DNA of 50,719 nucleotides, from positions 1-50,719 of the forward strand of contig CAJUDH010000006.1 in the NCBI GenBank assembly GCA_910584845.1, read 5' to 3'. This document shows, piece after piece, positions 41,213 through 49,976 of this stretch. The stretch is from an uncultured Lachnospiraceae bacterium. Its GTDB lineage: Bacteria; Bacillota; Clostridia; Lachnospirales; Lachnospiraceae. A program made the position numbers and the translations under genes. Position 1 is the stretch's first letter; the number at the start of each line of letters is the position of its first letter. The notes under the pieces were generated by a model that saw nothing but the letters and a program-made list of their open reading frames with translations, had not been told where the DNA came from and made no database searches.

Positions 41213-41225
41213 ATGGACGAATTAA
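41064..41225 (+). CDS. possible small protein, 53 residues
   Basis: The frame encodes a helical, charged peptide containing NYEWRRVDEESTARIIEVM. It overlaps the start of the FHA gene at 41213 by 13 bases, and that gene has only a weak ribosome site, so translational coupling would make sense. Its own ribosome site (GGGA) is weak and no family is recognised. It may also be a remnant of a longer gene, since the frame is open upstream to about 40956. Confidence 0.3.
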   Translation: MWCQAAPEWMNPYCQDVERVNYEWRRVDEESTARIIEVMTKTSGKIGERLWTN

Positions 41226-41803
41226 AGGATTTCATAAGCGATAACCCTTGGATTATCCTGGTGGTAGCGGCGGTTTTGCTGGTGGTTATATTTATAGCAG
41301 TGGTTATTATACTGTTGACGAAGAAAAAAGGCAAGGGGAGCCCGGCATCTTCTTTTGAAGTGCTGGACGATATTACAATTGATCCCCATACGCCTCCACA
41401 AGCACCCATAAGGACGGCTCCGGTCCCGCCGGTTTTTGATGATGAGGACCGTACCCGAAAGCTGTTTGACTACTATCCGGATACGGGCCTTAAGAGCTAC
41501 CAGCTGGAACTTTATGACTTGTCTATGCAGGGGCAGGTGTACCGGGTCAATGTGATGGATACCATTACCATTGGCCGGAGCCCGGACTGCATGATCTGTA
41601 TAAGCAACCCGACCATGTCCGGCCGGCACTGTGAGATCATACTTCGGAACGGCAAATTGTACATACGGGATTTGAATTCTACAAATGGAACGTTCCTGAA
41701 CGGCGTGCCTAACCGGGTGACAGAGGCAGAGCTGGATTCCGGAAGCGTAGTTGAGATGGGATCGGCCAAATTCCAGGTACAGATTTCCTTAATATCAGGA
41801 TAA
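41213..41803 (+). CDS. membrane-anchored FHA protein
   Basis: The 196-residue protein has an N-terminal membrane helix (about 13-37) and a short linker. A canonical FHA domain lies at about 100-190, with TIGRSPDCMI, SGRHCEI and LNSTNGTFLNG. The FHA domain should face the cytosol and bind phosphothreonine. It is followed after 19 bases by a similar but degenerate protein and then by EssC, so it probably recruits phosphorylated partners to the secretion channel (inference). Confidence 0.88.
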   Translation: MDELKDFISDNPWIILVVAAVLLVVIFIAVVIILLTKKKGKGSPASSFEVLDDITIDPHTPPQAPIRTAPVPPVFDDEDRTRKLFDYYPDTGLKSYQLELYDLSMQGQVYRVNVMDTITIGRSPDCMICISNPTMSGRHCEIILRNGKLYIRDLNSTNGTFLNGVPNRVTEAELDSGSVVEMGSAKFQVQISLISG

Positions 41804-41822
41804 TTTGCCAGGGGGGAGCCAG

Positions 41823-42413
41823 ATGATACAATATTTGAAGGACAAATGGTACTTGATTTTAGCGGCGGTTATTTTGGTGGCAGTGTTTATCGTCGTTCAA
41901 AATATTATGAAGAAACGGAAGATAAAGAGGGAGCAGTATGAACAACGGCTGAAAGACCAGGTGCTTAGCGAGGCCCTGAAAAACAGCCGCACCAGCAAAA
42001 ATGTATTTGTCACAGGCACCCAGGCGGCCCCGCTGGACATAGAAAACGTTCCGGGAAGGACGGAAGGGGCCAGAGGCGGTAAAATCGTAGTACAGTTGGC
42101 AGTCTCCGGAGAAAAGACGGAACTCTATGTGGTCAAGCCGGAAGAGCACGTATTACTGGGGAGTGCCCCCGGAATGAATAAAATTGTGCTGCCGGCCACC
42201 AATGTGGCGCAGCAGCAATGTGACGTGTTTTTGCACCATGAGTATGTATATGTAAAAAACTTAAACCTTAATTTCCCCATGGCCTTAAGGCGAAAAAAGC
42301 AGCAGGCGCCGGTAGGGGAGAAAGGGATCCGGATCGTGACCGGGGATGTGATGCTGATTGGGCCATACCAGGTACAGGTCACCCTTATGGATTACGAAGG
42401 AAACATCGTGTAA
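41823..42413 (+). CDS. membrane-anchored protein with degenerate FHA fold
   Basis: The 196-residue protein has an N-terminal membrane helix (about 10-28) and a basic stretch. A C-terminal domain looks like an FHA fold that has lost its phosphothreonine-binding residues: GRS is GSA, the SxxH motif is replaced by VAQQQC and the NG pair is missing. The start at 41823 follows GGGGGGAG. It is the structural sibling of the preceding FHA protein and lies 48 bases before essC. A structural part of the secretion complex is a possible role. Confidence 0.72.
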   Translation: MIQYLKDKWYLILAAVILVAVFIVVQNIMKKRKIKREQYEQRLKDQVLSEALKNSRTSKNVFVTGTQAAPLDIENVPGRTEGARGGKIVVQLAVSGEKTELYVVKPEEHVLLGSAPGMNKIVLPATNVAQQQCDVFLHHEYVYVKNLNLNFPMALRRKKQQAPVGEKGIRIVTGDVMLIGPYQVQVTLMDYEGNIV

Positions 42414-42461
42414 CGGTTCCCGGAGGAACGGTTACAACATTGTGTGAGAAGGAGTCGGAGC

Positions 42462-45400
42462 ATGAGCACGGTAATATCGGTCTATACCAATAATGTATAC
42501 AAGGAATTCCAGCTGCCGGCAGTTCCCAATGCGGATTACAATATCGGCATTTCCAGCCAATTTTTCCATCTGAAGGAAGATTTGACCCTCCGTATGGAAT
42601 CGGTCAACGGGAACTGGCGTTTACGGCACAGCAAAGCTTACGAATTGAGGAAGGAAGGCGGGGACCCTTATGGTTACCTGCAGTCCAACGACATTGTCCA
42701 GATTACCACCTGGTTGGAAGAGAAGATGACCTTGGTGGTAACCATGAGGGAAAATACTTTTGAGGTATTAAATAAGTATGACATCTCCATGCTGAACCAG
42801 ATTACCATCGGTTCCGCGCCGGAAAGCGACATCTGCTACCATTTCCTGAACCTGATTTCCCGGAAGCACGCGGTGCTGACCAAGACGGGAAAACAATGGA
42901 CCATTGAGGATGTCAGCGCCAACGGCATATTTTTGAATGAGAAAAAAATGGCGAACAAGGTAGTCCTCCAATTAGGGGATTGCATCAGTATCTATGGCCT
43001 GAAGATTATTTATCTGGACGGGAAGCTGGCCATAACTTCGGTAAACCGCCAATTGACGTTAAACCGTCAGATCCTTCCCCTCCATTATGTGCAAGATGCA
43101 TCGGAGGCAATGAAGGACGCGGGGAAGAAGATCCGGGAAAAGAGCTATTTCCACCGGTCTCCCCGGAATGTAGCCCCATTGGAGACTGACCCCATTGAAA
43201 TCGAAGCGCCCCCGGCCCCCCAAAAGAATAAAGAAAGGCCGGTGCTCCTGGTCGCGGGCCCTGCCTTCACGATGGCGATCCCCATGGTTTTAGGCACTTT
43301 GCTGGCAGTTTACGGTTCCCAGTCCAGCGGGGTATCTTCCGGGCTGTATATGCTGACCGGCTTGATTACGGCAGTAGGTTCGGCAGTGTTGGGCGTTTTC
43401 TGGGCCGTGGTGAATGTGAAATACGACAAGAAAATCTCGGTGGAAGAAGAAAAGAAGCGTTTTGAGGCTTACAGCGCCTATTTGATCCAGCGGGTAGAGT
43501 TGATTAAAGAAAAGTACGAAAAAACCCGGCAAACGTTGCTGGCGTTATATCCGGACGCACAGGCCTGCCTTCAATACGACCGTTTTAATCCGGCTTTATG
43601 GAGCAGGAACCGGGGGCATGAGGACTTCCTTTCCCACCGCCTTGGGGTAGGAAACCAGCCGTTCCAGATTAAGATTGACGTGCCCAAAGAAAAGTTTACC
43701 ATGACGGACGACAACCTGAAGGAAAAACCGGCATTGATCAAAAAAGAATATGAAACCCTCTATGACGTACCGGTCCGGGTAAACCTGACGGATTACCATA
43801 TGATCGGTTTGATCGGCGGCGCCGGTAAACAAGGGGCCATCGACATTATGCACATCCTTTCCACCCAGATCGCGGCCACTAACTCTTATACGGACGTGAA
43901 GCTGATTTATATCTATGACGGGAAAAATAAGGGGGAGCAGTGGGAATTTGCCAAATGGCTGCCCCACGTGTGGTCGGAGGATAAAAAGGCGCGCTATGTA
44001 GCTTCTGACCGGGACGAGGCCAGCGACGTATTTTATGAACTGGTAAAAATATTCCGTATGCGTTCCGAAGGGGAACAAAACAACCGGAAAGATGAGCTGC
44101 CAAAGCCCTATTATATTATGTTTGTATCCGATGCTTCCGTGCTGGAAGGCGAGCTGATCACCAAGTATGTGTATGAGGGGCAGAAGGCCGTGGGCCTGAC
44201 TACCTTTATTATGACGGAAAGTTATGAGCAGCTGCCTAACCTTTGCCAGTTTATCATCCAGAAGGACGACAATTTCCAGGGATTCTACCACTTATCGGAT
44301 GCCAAGCGCAGCCCGGTCCAGTTTGACCAGGTAGCGGTCCCGGATATGGAACACATGGCCCGGTCCTTGTCCGGCATCGAAGTGCGGGAAGTGGAAAAGG
44401 GTGGGGACATCCCCGGCTCCTTGACTTTCTTTGACATGTTCCAGGTAAACAGGCCCGATGACCTGATGGCAGAAGAGCGCTGGAGGAAAAACCGGAACTA
44501 TGAGAATATGAAGGCCGAAGTAGGTGTAAAGGCCGGCGGCGATTTATGTTATCTGGACGTCCATGAGAAATACCATGGCCCCCACGGCCTGGTGGCCGGC
44601 ACTACAGGTTCCGGCAAGTCTGAGACACTCCAGACTTATATGCTGTCATTGGCCCTGAATTTCAGCCCGGATGATATTAGCTTTTTTATCATCGACTATA
44701 AAGGCGGCGGTATGGCCAACCTGTTTGACGGGCTGCCCCATTTGATCGGCCAGATTTCCAACCTGTCCGGCAACCAGGTGAACCGGGCCATGGTGTCCAT
44801 TAAAAGTGAGAACAAACGCCGCCAGCGGGTGTTTAACGAGCACAACGTAAACAATATCAACCTCTACACCAAGCTGTATAAGAACGGCGAAGCGGCCATG
44901 CCGGTTCCCCATTTATTTATAATCATCGATGAATTTGCCGAGTTGAAGCGTGAAGAGCCGGAATTCATGCAGGAGCTTATCAGCGTGGCCCAGGTAGGGC
45001 GAAGCCTTGGCGTCCATTTGATTCTGGCAACCCAGAAGCCTAGCGGCACGGTAGACGACAACATTTGGAGCAACTCCAAGTTCCGCCTGTGTTTGCGGGT
45101 GCAGGACCGTCAGGACAGTAATGATATGCTGCATAAGCCAGACGCGGCTTATATCACCCAGGCCGGCCGCTGCTACTTGCAGGTAGGCAACGACGAGCTG
45201 TATGAACTGTTCCAGTCCGGTTACAGCGGGGCGGTATATGACGAGAATGCCGGGTCGTTCCAGTCGGGGATCGCTTCCATGATTTCCATGACCGGAAAGG
45301 AAGCGCTGATCGGAAGCAACTTAAAGAGAAAACAGCAGTCCGAGATGCGCTATACCTGGATTTACAACTTGATCCAGATTATGCAGCAGGCAGCCGCGGA

Positions 45401-47444
45401 TCAGGGGATAACCCTGGAAGAATTTGCCGAGGATACGGATTACATAGAGGCAATCTATGATAAGCTGAAGTTTTTTGAAATCGACTACCCGGAAAGCGAC
45501 TACAACAGCAGGCGGCTGGAAGAGCTTTTGCAGGCTTATCTGGCTATTTCCCACCTGGTCAGCCACGACAGCCAGCAGGAGCTGGAAGAAGAGGTGCGGG
45601 AGCTGCTAAAGTATGTGGACGAAAACAATGTGAAGCTGCCTGAGCAGAAAATGAAGACCCAGTTGGATGCCATGGTAGAATATTTGGCAAAAACGGCGAA
45701 AGAGTATGGCTACAACCATCAATTCCAGCTGTGGATGCCTCTTCTGCCCACGTCGTTTGCCCTGGAAAAGCTGGCCGGCTACAAAGACCACTTGTTCGAC
45801 GGCGGACAGTGGCCGGAAGCCCCGGAAGAATGGACGCTGGAAGTGCCTTTGGGATTGTGCGACGACCCGGTGAGCCAGGCCCAGATGCCCCTTACGGTCA
45901 GCTTTTCCGAAAACGGCCATCATGCGTTCTGCGGCATGATCGTCAGCGGCAAGAGTACCTTGCTCCAGACGATGTTCTTTGCGTTGACGCAGAAATACAC
46001 GCCGGATTATGTGCATTTGTATGCCATTGACTTTAGCAGCCATATGTTGTCTGCTTTTGAACAGGCCCCCCATGTGGGCGACATTATTTATGAGGATGAC
46101 CCGGAGAAGCTGGGTAAATTCTTCCATATGATGGAAGAAATGATGGAAAGCAGGAAGAAGCTGTTTAAGGGCGGCAATTACAGCCAGTATGTACGTGCCA
46201 ACGGCGTGACCGTGCCGGCAGTGGTCATTGCTATCGACAATTACGCCGGGCTCCGGGAAAAGACGGACGACCGCTATGAGGAAGTGCTCATGCATCTGGC
46301 CCACGACGGCGTGGGGTATGGGATATTCCTTGCCATTACCGCCAGCGGCTTTGGTTCCGGCGAGATCCAGAGCAAAGTCGGGGAGAATATCCAGTCCGTG
46401 ATCTGCCTGCAGATGAATGACCGGTACCAATATGCGGACGCCATGCGCCTTAGCCGGGTGGAAACCGTGCCGGAAACCAACATCAAGGGGCGCGGCCTGG
46501 CCATGGTAGGCGAACGGCCTTTGGAGTTCCAGACAGCGTTATCGGTAGAGGCCGAGGACGATTACCAAAGGATAGAAAAGCTGAGCGCACAAATGCAGGA
46601 GATGGCGCAAGCATGGAAGGGAAGGCGTGCAAAACCGGTTCCTGTGATTCCGGAGAAACCGGTTTGGTCCGAGTTCGAGGCGCTGCAGGATGCGGAAGCC
46701 ATGTTCGGGGACGATATGCGGCTGCCCATCGGATACGATATGGAAAGCGCTTCCGTATATGGCATTGATTTAAGCCGTACTTACTGCTATGCCGTTTCCG
46801 GACGGGCAAGGACCGGAAAGACCAATGCCCTGAAGGCGTTGATCCGTTCTGCCCAGAGGAAGGGCGGAAAGATTGCCGTTATTGAACATGGCACAGATGA
46901 CCTTAAGACCGTGGCCGGCAAGGTAGGCGGGACTTACATTGACAACCAGACGGACCAGGCAACTTATTTTGCCGATATGCTGGAAATGATCCGGGAACGG
47001 AATGCCCTTAAGAAAGCTATGGTAGAAGAGGGGCGGGACGACGAAGTCTATGAGGCCATGAAAGGCAAAGAGCGGTATTTCATCTTTATTGCCGATGTCG
47101 TACCTTTTGTGGAAAGCCTGTATAAGCCGGAGGAAGGCGTGATAACCATTGACGCTTTTATGGAAAACCTTACGGAGAGGGGGAAACAGTTGAACCTGTT
47201 CTTCTTCTATGGGGTAAACCCGGATACTTTATCCAGCATTTTAGGGTTGCGGGTTTATGAAAACATGGCAGGGTATCAGACCGGCATCCATTTTGGCGGC
47301 AACGTATCCAACCTGCGTTATATGGACTTTGACTACCTTAGCTATGGGGAACAGGCAAAGGCAACGAAAGCAGGTATCGGAATGCTTCCGGCAGATAACG
47401 AAGAAGACGTGACGAAAGTCGTGGTACCATTAGTAAAAGGATAA
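42462..47444 (+). CDS. essC: type VII secretion ATPase, EssC/YukBA family
   Basis: The 1660-residue protein is the motor of Firmicutes type VII secretion. Two N-terminal FHA-like domains (about 1-190) lack the binding Arg (IGSAPES), as is usual for EssC. Two membrane helices lie near 261-320, followed by three FtsK/SpoIIIE ATPase domains. D1 has GTTGSGKS near 711 and IIIDEFAEL near 818, both intact. D2 has GMIVSGKS near 1157, but Walker B reads AIDNYAG. D3 has GRARTGKT near 1443 with a degenerate Walker B. Membrane-bound EssC recognises and drives export of WXG100 and LXG substrates. The ATG at 42462 follows AAGGAG. Confidence 0.95.
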   Translation: MSTVISVYTNNVYKEFQLPAVPNADYNIGISSQFFHLKEDLTLRMESVNGNWRLRHSKAYELRKEGGDPYGYLQSNDIVQITTWLEEKMTLVVTMRENTFEVLNKYDISMLNQITIGSAPESDICYHFLNLISRKHAVLTKTGKQWTIEDVSANGIFLNEKKMANKVVLQLGDCISIYGLKIIYLDGKLAITSVNRQLTLNRQILPLHYVQDASEAMKDAGKKIREKSYFHRSPRNVAPLETDPIEIEAPPAPQKNKERPVLLVAGPAFTMAIPMVLGTLLAVYGSQSSGVSSGLYMLTGLITAVGSAVLGVFWAVVNVKYDKKISVEEEKKRFEAYSAYLIQRVELIKEKYEKTRQTLLALYPDAQACLQYDRFNPALWSRNRGHEDFLSHRLGVGNQPFQIKIDVPKEKFTMTDDNLKEKPALIKKEYETLYDVPVRVNLTDYHMIGLIGGAGKQGAIDIMHILSTQIAATNSYTDVKLIYIYDGKNKGEQWEFAKWLPHVWSEDKKARYVASDRDEASDVFYELVKIFRMRSEGEQNNRKDELPKPYYIMFVSDASVLEGELITKYVYEGQKAVGLTTFIMTESYEQLPNLCQFIIQKDDNFQGFYHLSDAKRSPVQFDQVAVPDMEHMARSLSGIEVREVEKGGDIPGSLTFFDMFQVNRPDDLMAEERWRKNRNYENMKAEVGVKAGGDLCYLDVHEKYHGPHGLVAGTTGSGKSETLQTYMLSLALNFSPDDISFFIIDYKGGGMANLFDGLPHLIGQISNLSGNQVNRAMVSIKSENKRRQRVFNEHNVNNINLYTKLYKNGEAAMPVPHLFIIIDEFAELKREEPEFMQELISVAQVGRSLGVHLILATQKPSGTVDDNIWSNSKFRLCLRVQDRQDSNDMLHKPDAAYITQAGRCYLQVGNDELYELFQSGYSGAVYDENAGSFQSGIASMISMTGKEALIGSNLKRKQQSEMRYTWIYNLIQIMQQAAADQGITLEEFAEDTDYIEAIYDKLKFFEIDYPESDYNSRRLEELLQAYLAISHLVSHDSQQELEEEVRELLKYVDENNVKLPEQKMKTQLDAMVEYLAKTAKEYGYNHQFQLWMPLLPTSFALEKLAGYKDHLFDGGQWPEAPEEWTLEVPLGLCDDPVSQAQMPLTVSFSENGHHAFCGMIVSGKSTLLQTMFFALTQKYTPDYVHLYAIDFSSHMLSAFEQAPHVGDIIYEDDPEKLGKFFHMMEEMMESRKKLFKGGNYSQYVRANGVTVPAVVIAIDNYAGLREKTDDRYEEVLMHLAHDGVGYGIFLAITASGFGSGEIQSKVGENIQSVICLQMNDRYQYADAMRLSRVETVPETNIKGRGLAMVGERPLEFQTALSVEAEDDYQRIEKLSAQMQEMAQAWKGRRAKPVPVIPEKPVWSEFEALQDAEAMFGDDMRLPIGYDMESASVYGIDLSRTYCYAVSGRARTGKTNALKALIRSAQRKGGKIAVIEHGTDDLKTVAGKVGGTYIDNQTDQATYFADMLEMIRERNALKKAMVEEGRDDEVYEAMKGKERYFIFIADVVPFVESLYKPEEGVITIDAFMENLTERGKQLNLFFFYGVNPDTLSSILGLRVYENMAGYQTGIHFGGNVSNLRYMDFDYLSYGEQAKATKAGIGMLPADNEEDVTKVVVPLVKG

Positions 47445-47457
47445 GGAAAATGGAAAG

Positions 47458-48168
47458 ATGGTTTCCATGATGGTATATGCTCCTCGGCCAGAGGAACTCG
47501 GACTAATGAAAGAATTGATACTGCAGGCGGCTGCAGTGCTGACAGAAGAAAAGTGGCAGGTGGATACTTTTGCCAGAAGGGAACAGGTAGCGGCCTTCCT
47601 GCGGGAAGGGCCGCTGCTGGACCTGATTTGCTATGACGTGGCGCCCAAGGGGAGCATTGACGATTTGGAGCGTATCCGTAAACAGTACCAGAATACGTTG
47701 CTTTTGCTGATTGCCGACCCGGCCATGTCGCCTATGGAGTATATCAGGCCTACCATCCTGGCGTCTTCCCTGCTATTGCGCCCCATATCCCGCCAACAGG
47801 CCAGGGAGCAGATTAAGGAGCTGGTGGAACAGTTCCAGGGGCAGTCATCCGGGAGCCAGGAAGAAAGCCTGGTGATTGAGAATCAGGAAGGGAAGACTTA
47901 CATCCCCTTTTCACAGATTTATTATTTTGAGACAAGGGGAAAGAAAATTTATGCGCGTTTGAAAAAACAGGAGCTGCCCTTTTACGAAACGCTGGAGCAT
48001 TTGGCAGAGCGCCTTCCTGAGCAGTTTGTCCGCTGTCACCGCAGCTTTATCGTCAGCCGGCAGCGTATCCGGAAAGTAATGTTTTCAAAAAACGTGATTG
48101 AGCTGGAACAGGGGATGCAGCTTCCCCTTTCCCGCAGCTATAAATCGGCGTTTAAGGAGCTGGGATGA
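47458..48168 (+). CDS. LytTR-family transcription regulator with pseudo-receiver
   Basis: The 236-residue protein has an N-terminal receiver-like fold (1-115). That fold lacks the acidic pair after strand 1 (MMVYAPRPEE) and has Arg in place of the final Lys (LLLRPIS). A LytTR DNA-binding domain is at about 135-236, with FETRGKKIYA and FVRCHRSFIVS. LytTR proteins bind paired direct repeats upstream of targets. The degenerate receiver suggests control by protein binding rather than by aspartate phosphorylation. It sits just after essC and 4-base overlaps the next gene, so it may regulate the secretion locus. Confidence 0.85.
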   Translation: MVSMMVYAPRPEELGLMKELILQAAAVLTEEKWQVDTFARREQVAAFLREGPLLDLICYDVAPKGSIDDLERIRKQYQNTLLLLIADPAMSPMEYIRPTILASSLLLRPISRQQAREQIKELVEQFQGQSSGSQEESLVIENQEGKTYIPFSQIYYFETRGKKIYARLKKQELPFYETLEHLAERLPEQFVRCHRSFIVSRQRIRKVMFSKNVIELEQGMQLPLSRSYKSAFKELG

Positions 48169-48875
48169 TCGATATTTTTGACTTGTTAGAGTTTCAGGTG
48201 CTGGCGGCGGCCCGTGGGATAGAGGATTACTACGGGTTTACTACCGGTGAGGAAGCGGCCAGCGAAGATGTATATTATACGGTTTACCAAATGACCCGAT
48301 CCGGGATTTTGAAGCAGGAGGGGGAGGCGCTGGTGATCCAGCCCCCGGCTTCCTGCCTTATGGACGAGATCGCTGCTGCCGCTTACGTCCTGGTGATCGA
48401 CCAGGGGCAATACGAGTTGCCCAGGCAGTGTATTTACCATAGCAGGGGCCCTTATGTATGCTTGGAAAGCTGTAGTACGGATCCGTCAAAAATCAGCCTT
48501 TATGGGATGGATTGGGAGTCGTTTATCCTTCAGCTCAAGGATTTATACCAACTTCCTCCGCCATATCTGACGGAGGAAGTCGGGGATTATGATTTTGCCG
48601 GGTACTGGGAGGACCATATACCAAAAGGCTTGAAAAGGCTGCTTGAGGCGGGGTGCCAGGCAGAGATAGAGGATTTTCTGGACTGCCCCCAGATCTACAG
48701 TGTTTTTACCTTGCGGGATAAGATAAACGGAAAAATATTTAAGAGGATGGTTCTTCTTGACCTGGCATTGGAATTTTGTATGGCGCTGCAGGAGGATGGG
48801 GCCGTATCGTTGGAGCGGTATACCCCTGAAAGGGCGGAAAAGGTTTTGGAAGCGTGGTGGAGGGATGAAGGATGA
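48165..48875 (+). CDS. unknown T7SS-locus protein, 236 residues
   Basis: No family is recognised. The protein is soluble, without signal peptide, membrane helix or repeats, and mixes helix-rich and strand-rich segments (early LEFQVLAAARGIEDYY, middle ISLYGMDWESFILQLKDLY). Position is telling: it overlaps the LytTR gene and the EsaB gene by 4 bases each. A cytosolic accessory, for example a substrate chaperone comparable in role to EspG of mycobacteria, is one guess with no sequence proof. Confidence 0.75.
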   Translation: MIDIFDLLEFQVLAAARGIEDYYGFTTGEEAASEDVYYTVYQMTRSGILKQEGEALVIQPPASCLMDEIAAAAYVLVIDQGQYELPRQCIYHSRGPYVCLESCSTDPSKISLYGMDWESFILQLKDLYQLPPPYLTEEVGDYDFAGYWEDHIPKGLKRLLEAGCQAEIEDFLDCPQIYSVFTLRDKINGKIFKRMVLLDLALEFCMALQEDGAVSLERYTPERAEKVLEAWWRDEG

Positions 48876-49120
48876 TATTAGTGGATATTTATGTGCCAGG
48901 TGCAAACCAGACCTATGATTTCAACCTGGACGAAAATGCAAAGATTGAACTTCTTTTGGAGGAGATTGCCGGCATGATCTGCCAGAAGGAGCAGAGCACG
49001 CTGGAGGGAAGCGTAAAGGAACTGCTGCTGGTTAGCCAGAACCGGAAGATGATTTTAAATTCCGGCCTTACCTTATCCCACTATAATATTATCCCCGGTG
49101 ACCGGCTGATGTTGGTCTAA
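48872..49120 (+). CDS. esaB: EsaB/YukD ubiquitin-like T7SS protein
   Basis: The 82-residue protein has the beta-grasp pattern of YukD. It starts ILVDIYVPGANQTYDFNLDE, has a central helix, and ends with SGLTLSHYNIIPGDRLMLV. YukD/EsaB is a small cytosolic component of T7SSb loci needed for secretion in several species. It overlaps the unknown protein by 4 bases. Its presence backs the reading of the neighbouring motor as T7SSb. Confidence 0.92.
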   Translation: MILVDIYVPGANQTYDFNLDENAKIELLLEEIAGMICQKEQSTLEGSVKELLLVSQNRKMILNSGLTLSHYNIIPGDRLMLV

Positions 49121-49130
49121 GGAGGGGAGG

Positions 49131-49268
49131 ATGCAAGAAAGACAGGTTAGAATGAGGATTTCCGTAGGGAGGGCAGGCTGCCAGGGCCACAAACTGGTTG
49201 TTCATACCAAAAACTGCGCCATTTATCAGGAATTCTACAAAAACACAAAAAAATGTGGTAGACTTTAA
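49131..49268 (+). CDS. small basic protein, 45 residues
   Basis: An ATG preceded closely by AAGGAGGGGAGG opens a 45-codon frame 11 bases after esaB and ends 21 bases before the next gene. The peptide is basic with three Cys (residues 17, 29, 42) and segments such as RISVGRAGCQGHKLVV. No family is recognised. Tight spacing and a strong ribosome site support translation, but the short length leaves doubt. Confidence 0.5.
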   Translation: MQERQVRMRISVGRAGCQGHKLVVHTKNCAIYQEFYKNTKKCGRL

Positions 49269-49288
49269 CCATCAGAAAGGAGAAGATA

Positions 49289-49648
49289 ATGTTCACGGTA
49301 GCGATACGAGCGTTGGCAGAGTCCTCACAGGAGCTACAGCAGATGGTTCGGAAACTGAACCAGCAGATTCAGGAAGTGGAAGGCATTGTCTCTTCGATCC
49401 GACGGTTATCATCTTATGATGACGTGGTACGCAGCCTGCGGGGACACATTAAAAAAATGAATACAGAGAAACGCAGACTAATGGAAATGATGGCGGCTTT
49501 AAACCAGATACAAAAGATATACCTGCAAAGCGAGCGCCGCATCACAGATTATGGGGATCAGGTCCGAAAGGCCAACCATTACCGGAGTATGGATGTGGTG
49601 AACCTGAGAGGCATTCGGAATAATATCCGTGCTTATCAAATCAGGTAG
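49289..49648 (+). CDS. helical T7SS-locus protein, 119 residues
   Basis: The protein is almost wholly alpha-helical with heptad-like hydrophobic spacing (LQQMVRKLNQQIQEVEGIV near 16-34, then a second long helix). It lacks Trp-x-Gly and a YxxxD/E tail, so it is not a standard WXG100 protein. Size and place next to three WXG100 genes suggest a small partner of exported proteins or an LXG-associated helical factor. AAGGAG lies before the start. Confidence 0.75.
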   Translation: MFTVAIRALAESSQELQQMVRKLNQQIQEVEGIVSSIRRLSSYDDVVRSLRGHIKKMNTEKRRLMEMMAALNQIQKIYLQSERRITDYGDQVRKANHYRSMDVVNLRGIRNNIRAYQIR

Positions 49649-49658
49649 GAGGGGGAAC

Positions 49659-49961
49659 ATGGCGGATATCATTGAAATCAACATAAAGACATTGGCAAAT
49701 GATATTAAGGAGCTGGAGGCGGAAGTAGCCAAGCTCCGCGGTGAGATGGCTAAAGCTTATGTTTCTGTCGCTGAGCTGGATACCATGTGGAAAGGCCCCG
49801 CAAATGAGGAATTCCGCAAGGCATTCCAGTCAGACCGGGAGGCCATGGAAGAAATGTGTAAAATCATCGACGGCCTGATTGCTTACATGGAAAACGCCAA
49901 GGGCGAATACCGCAGGTGTGAGGCTGCCGTGTCATCGGAGATTGATGCAATAAGGATATAG
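49659..49961 (+). CDS. WXG100-family protein
   Basis: The 100-residue helical hairpin has Trp-Lys-Gly in the turn (LDTMWKGPANEEF near 46-58) and a Tyr-x-x-x-Glu near the C-terminus (YRRCE), the usual export signal. WXG100 proteins are small dimeric substrates of EssC. The start at 49659 follows GGAGGGGG; an in-frame start further upstream overlaps the preceding gene and has no advantage. Confidence 0.9.
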   Translation: MADIIEINIKTLANDIKELEAEVAKLRGEMAKAYVSVAELDTMWKGPANEEFRKAFQSDREAMEEMCKIIDGLIAYMENAKGEYRRCEAAVSSEIDAIRI

Positions 49962-49976
49962 GAAGGTGGTCCAGGG

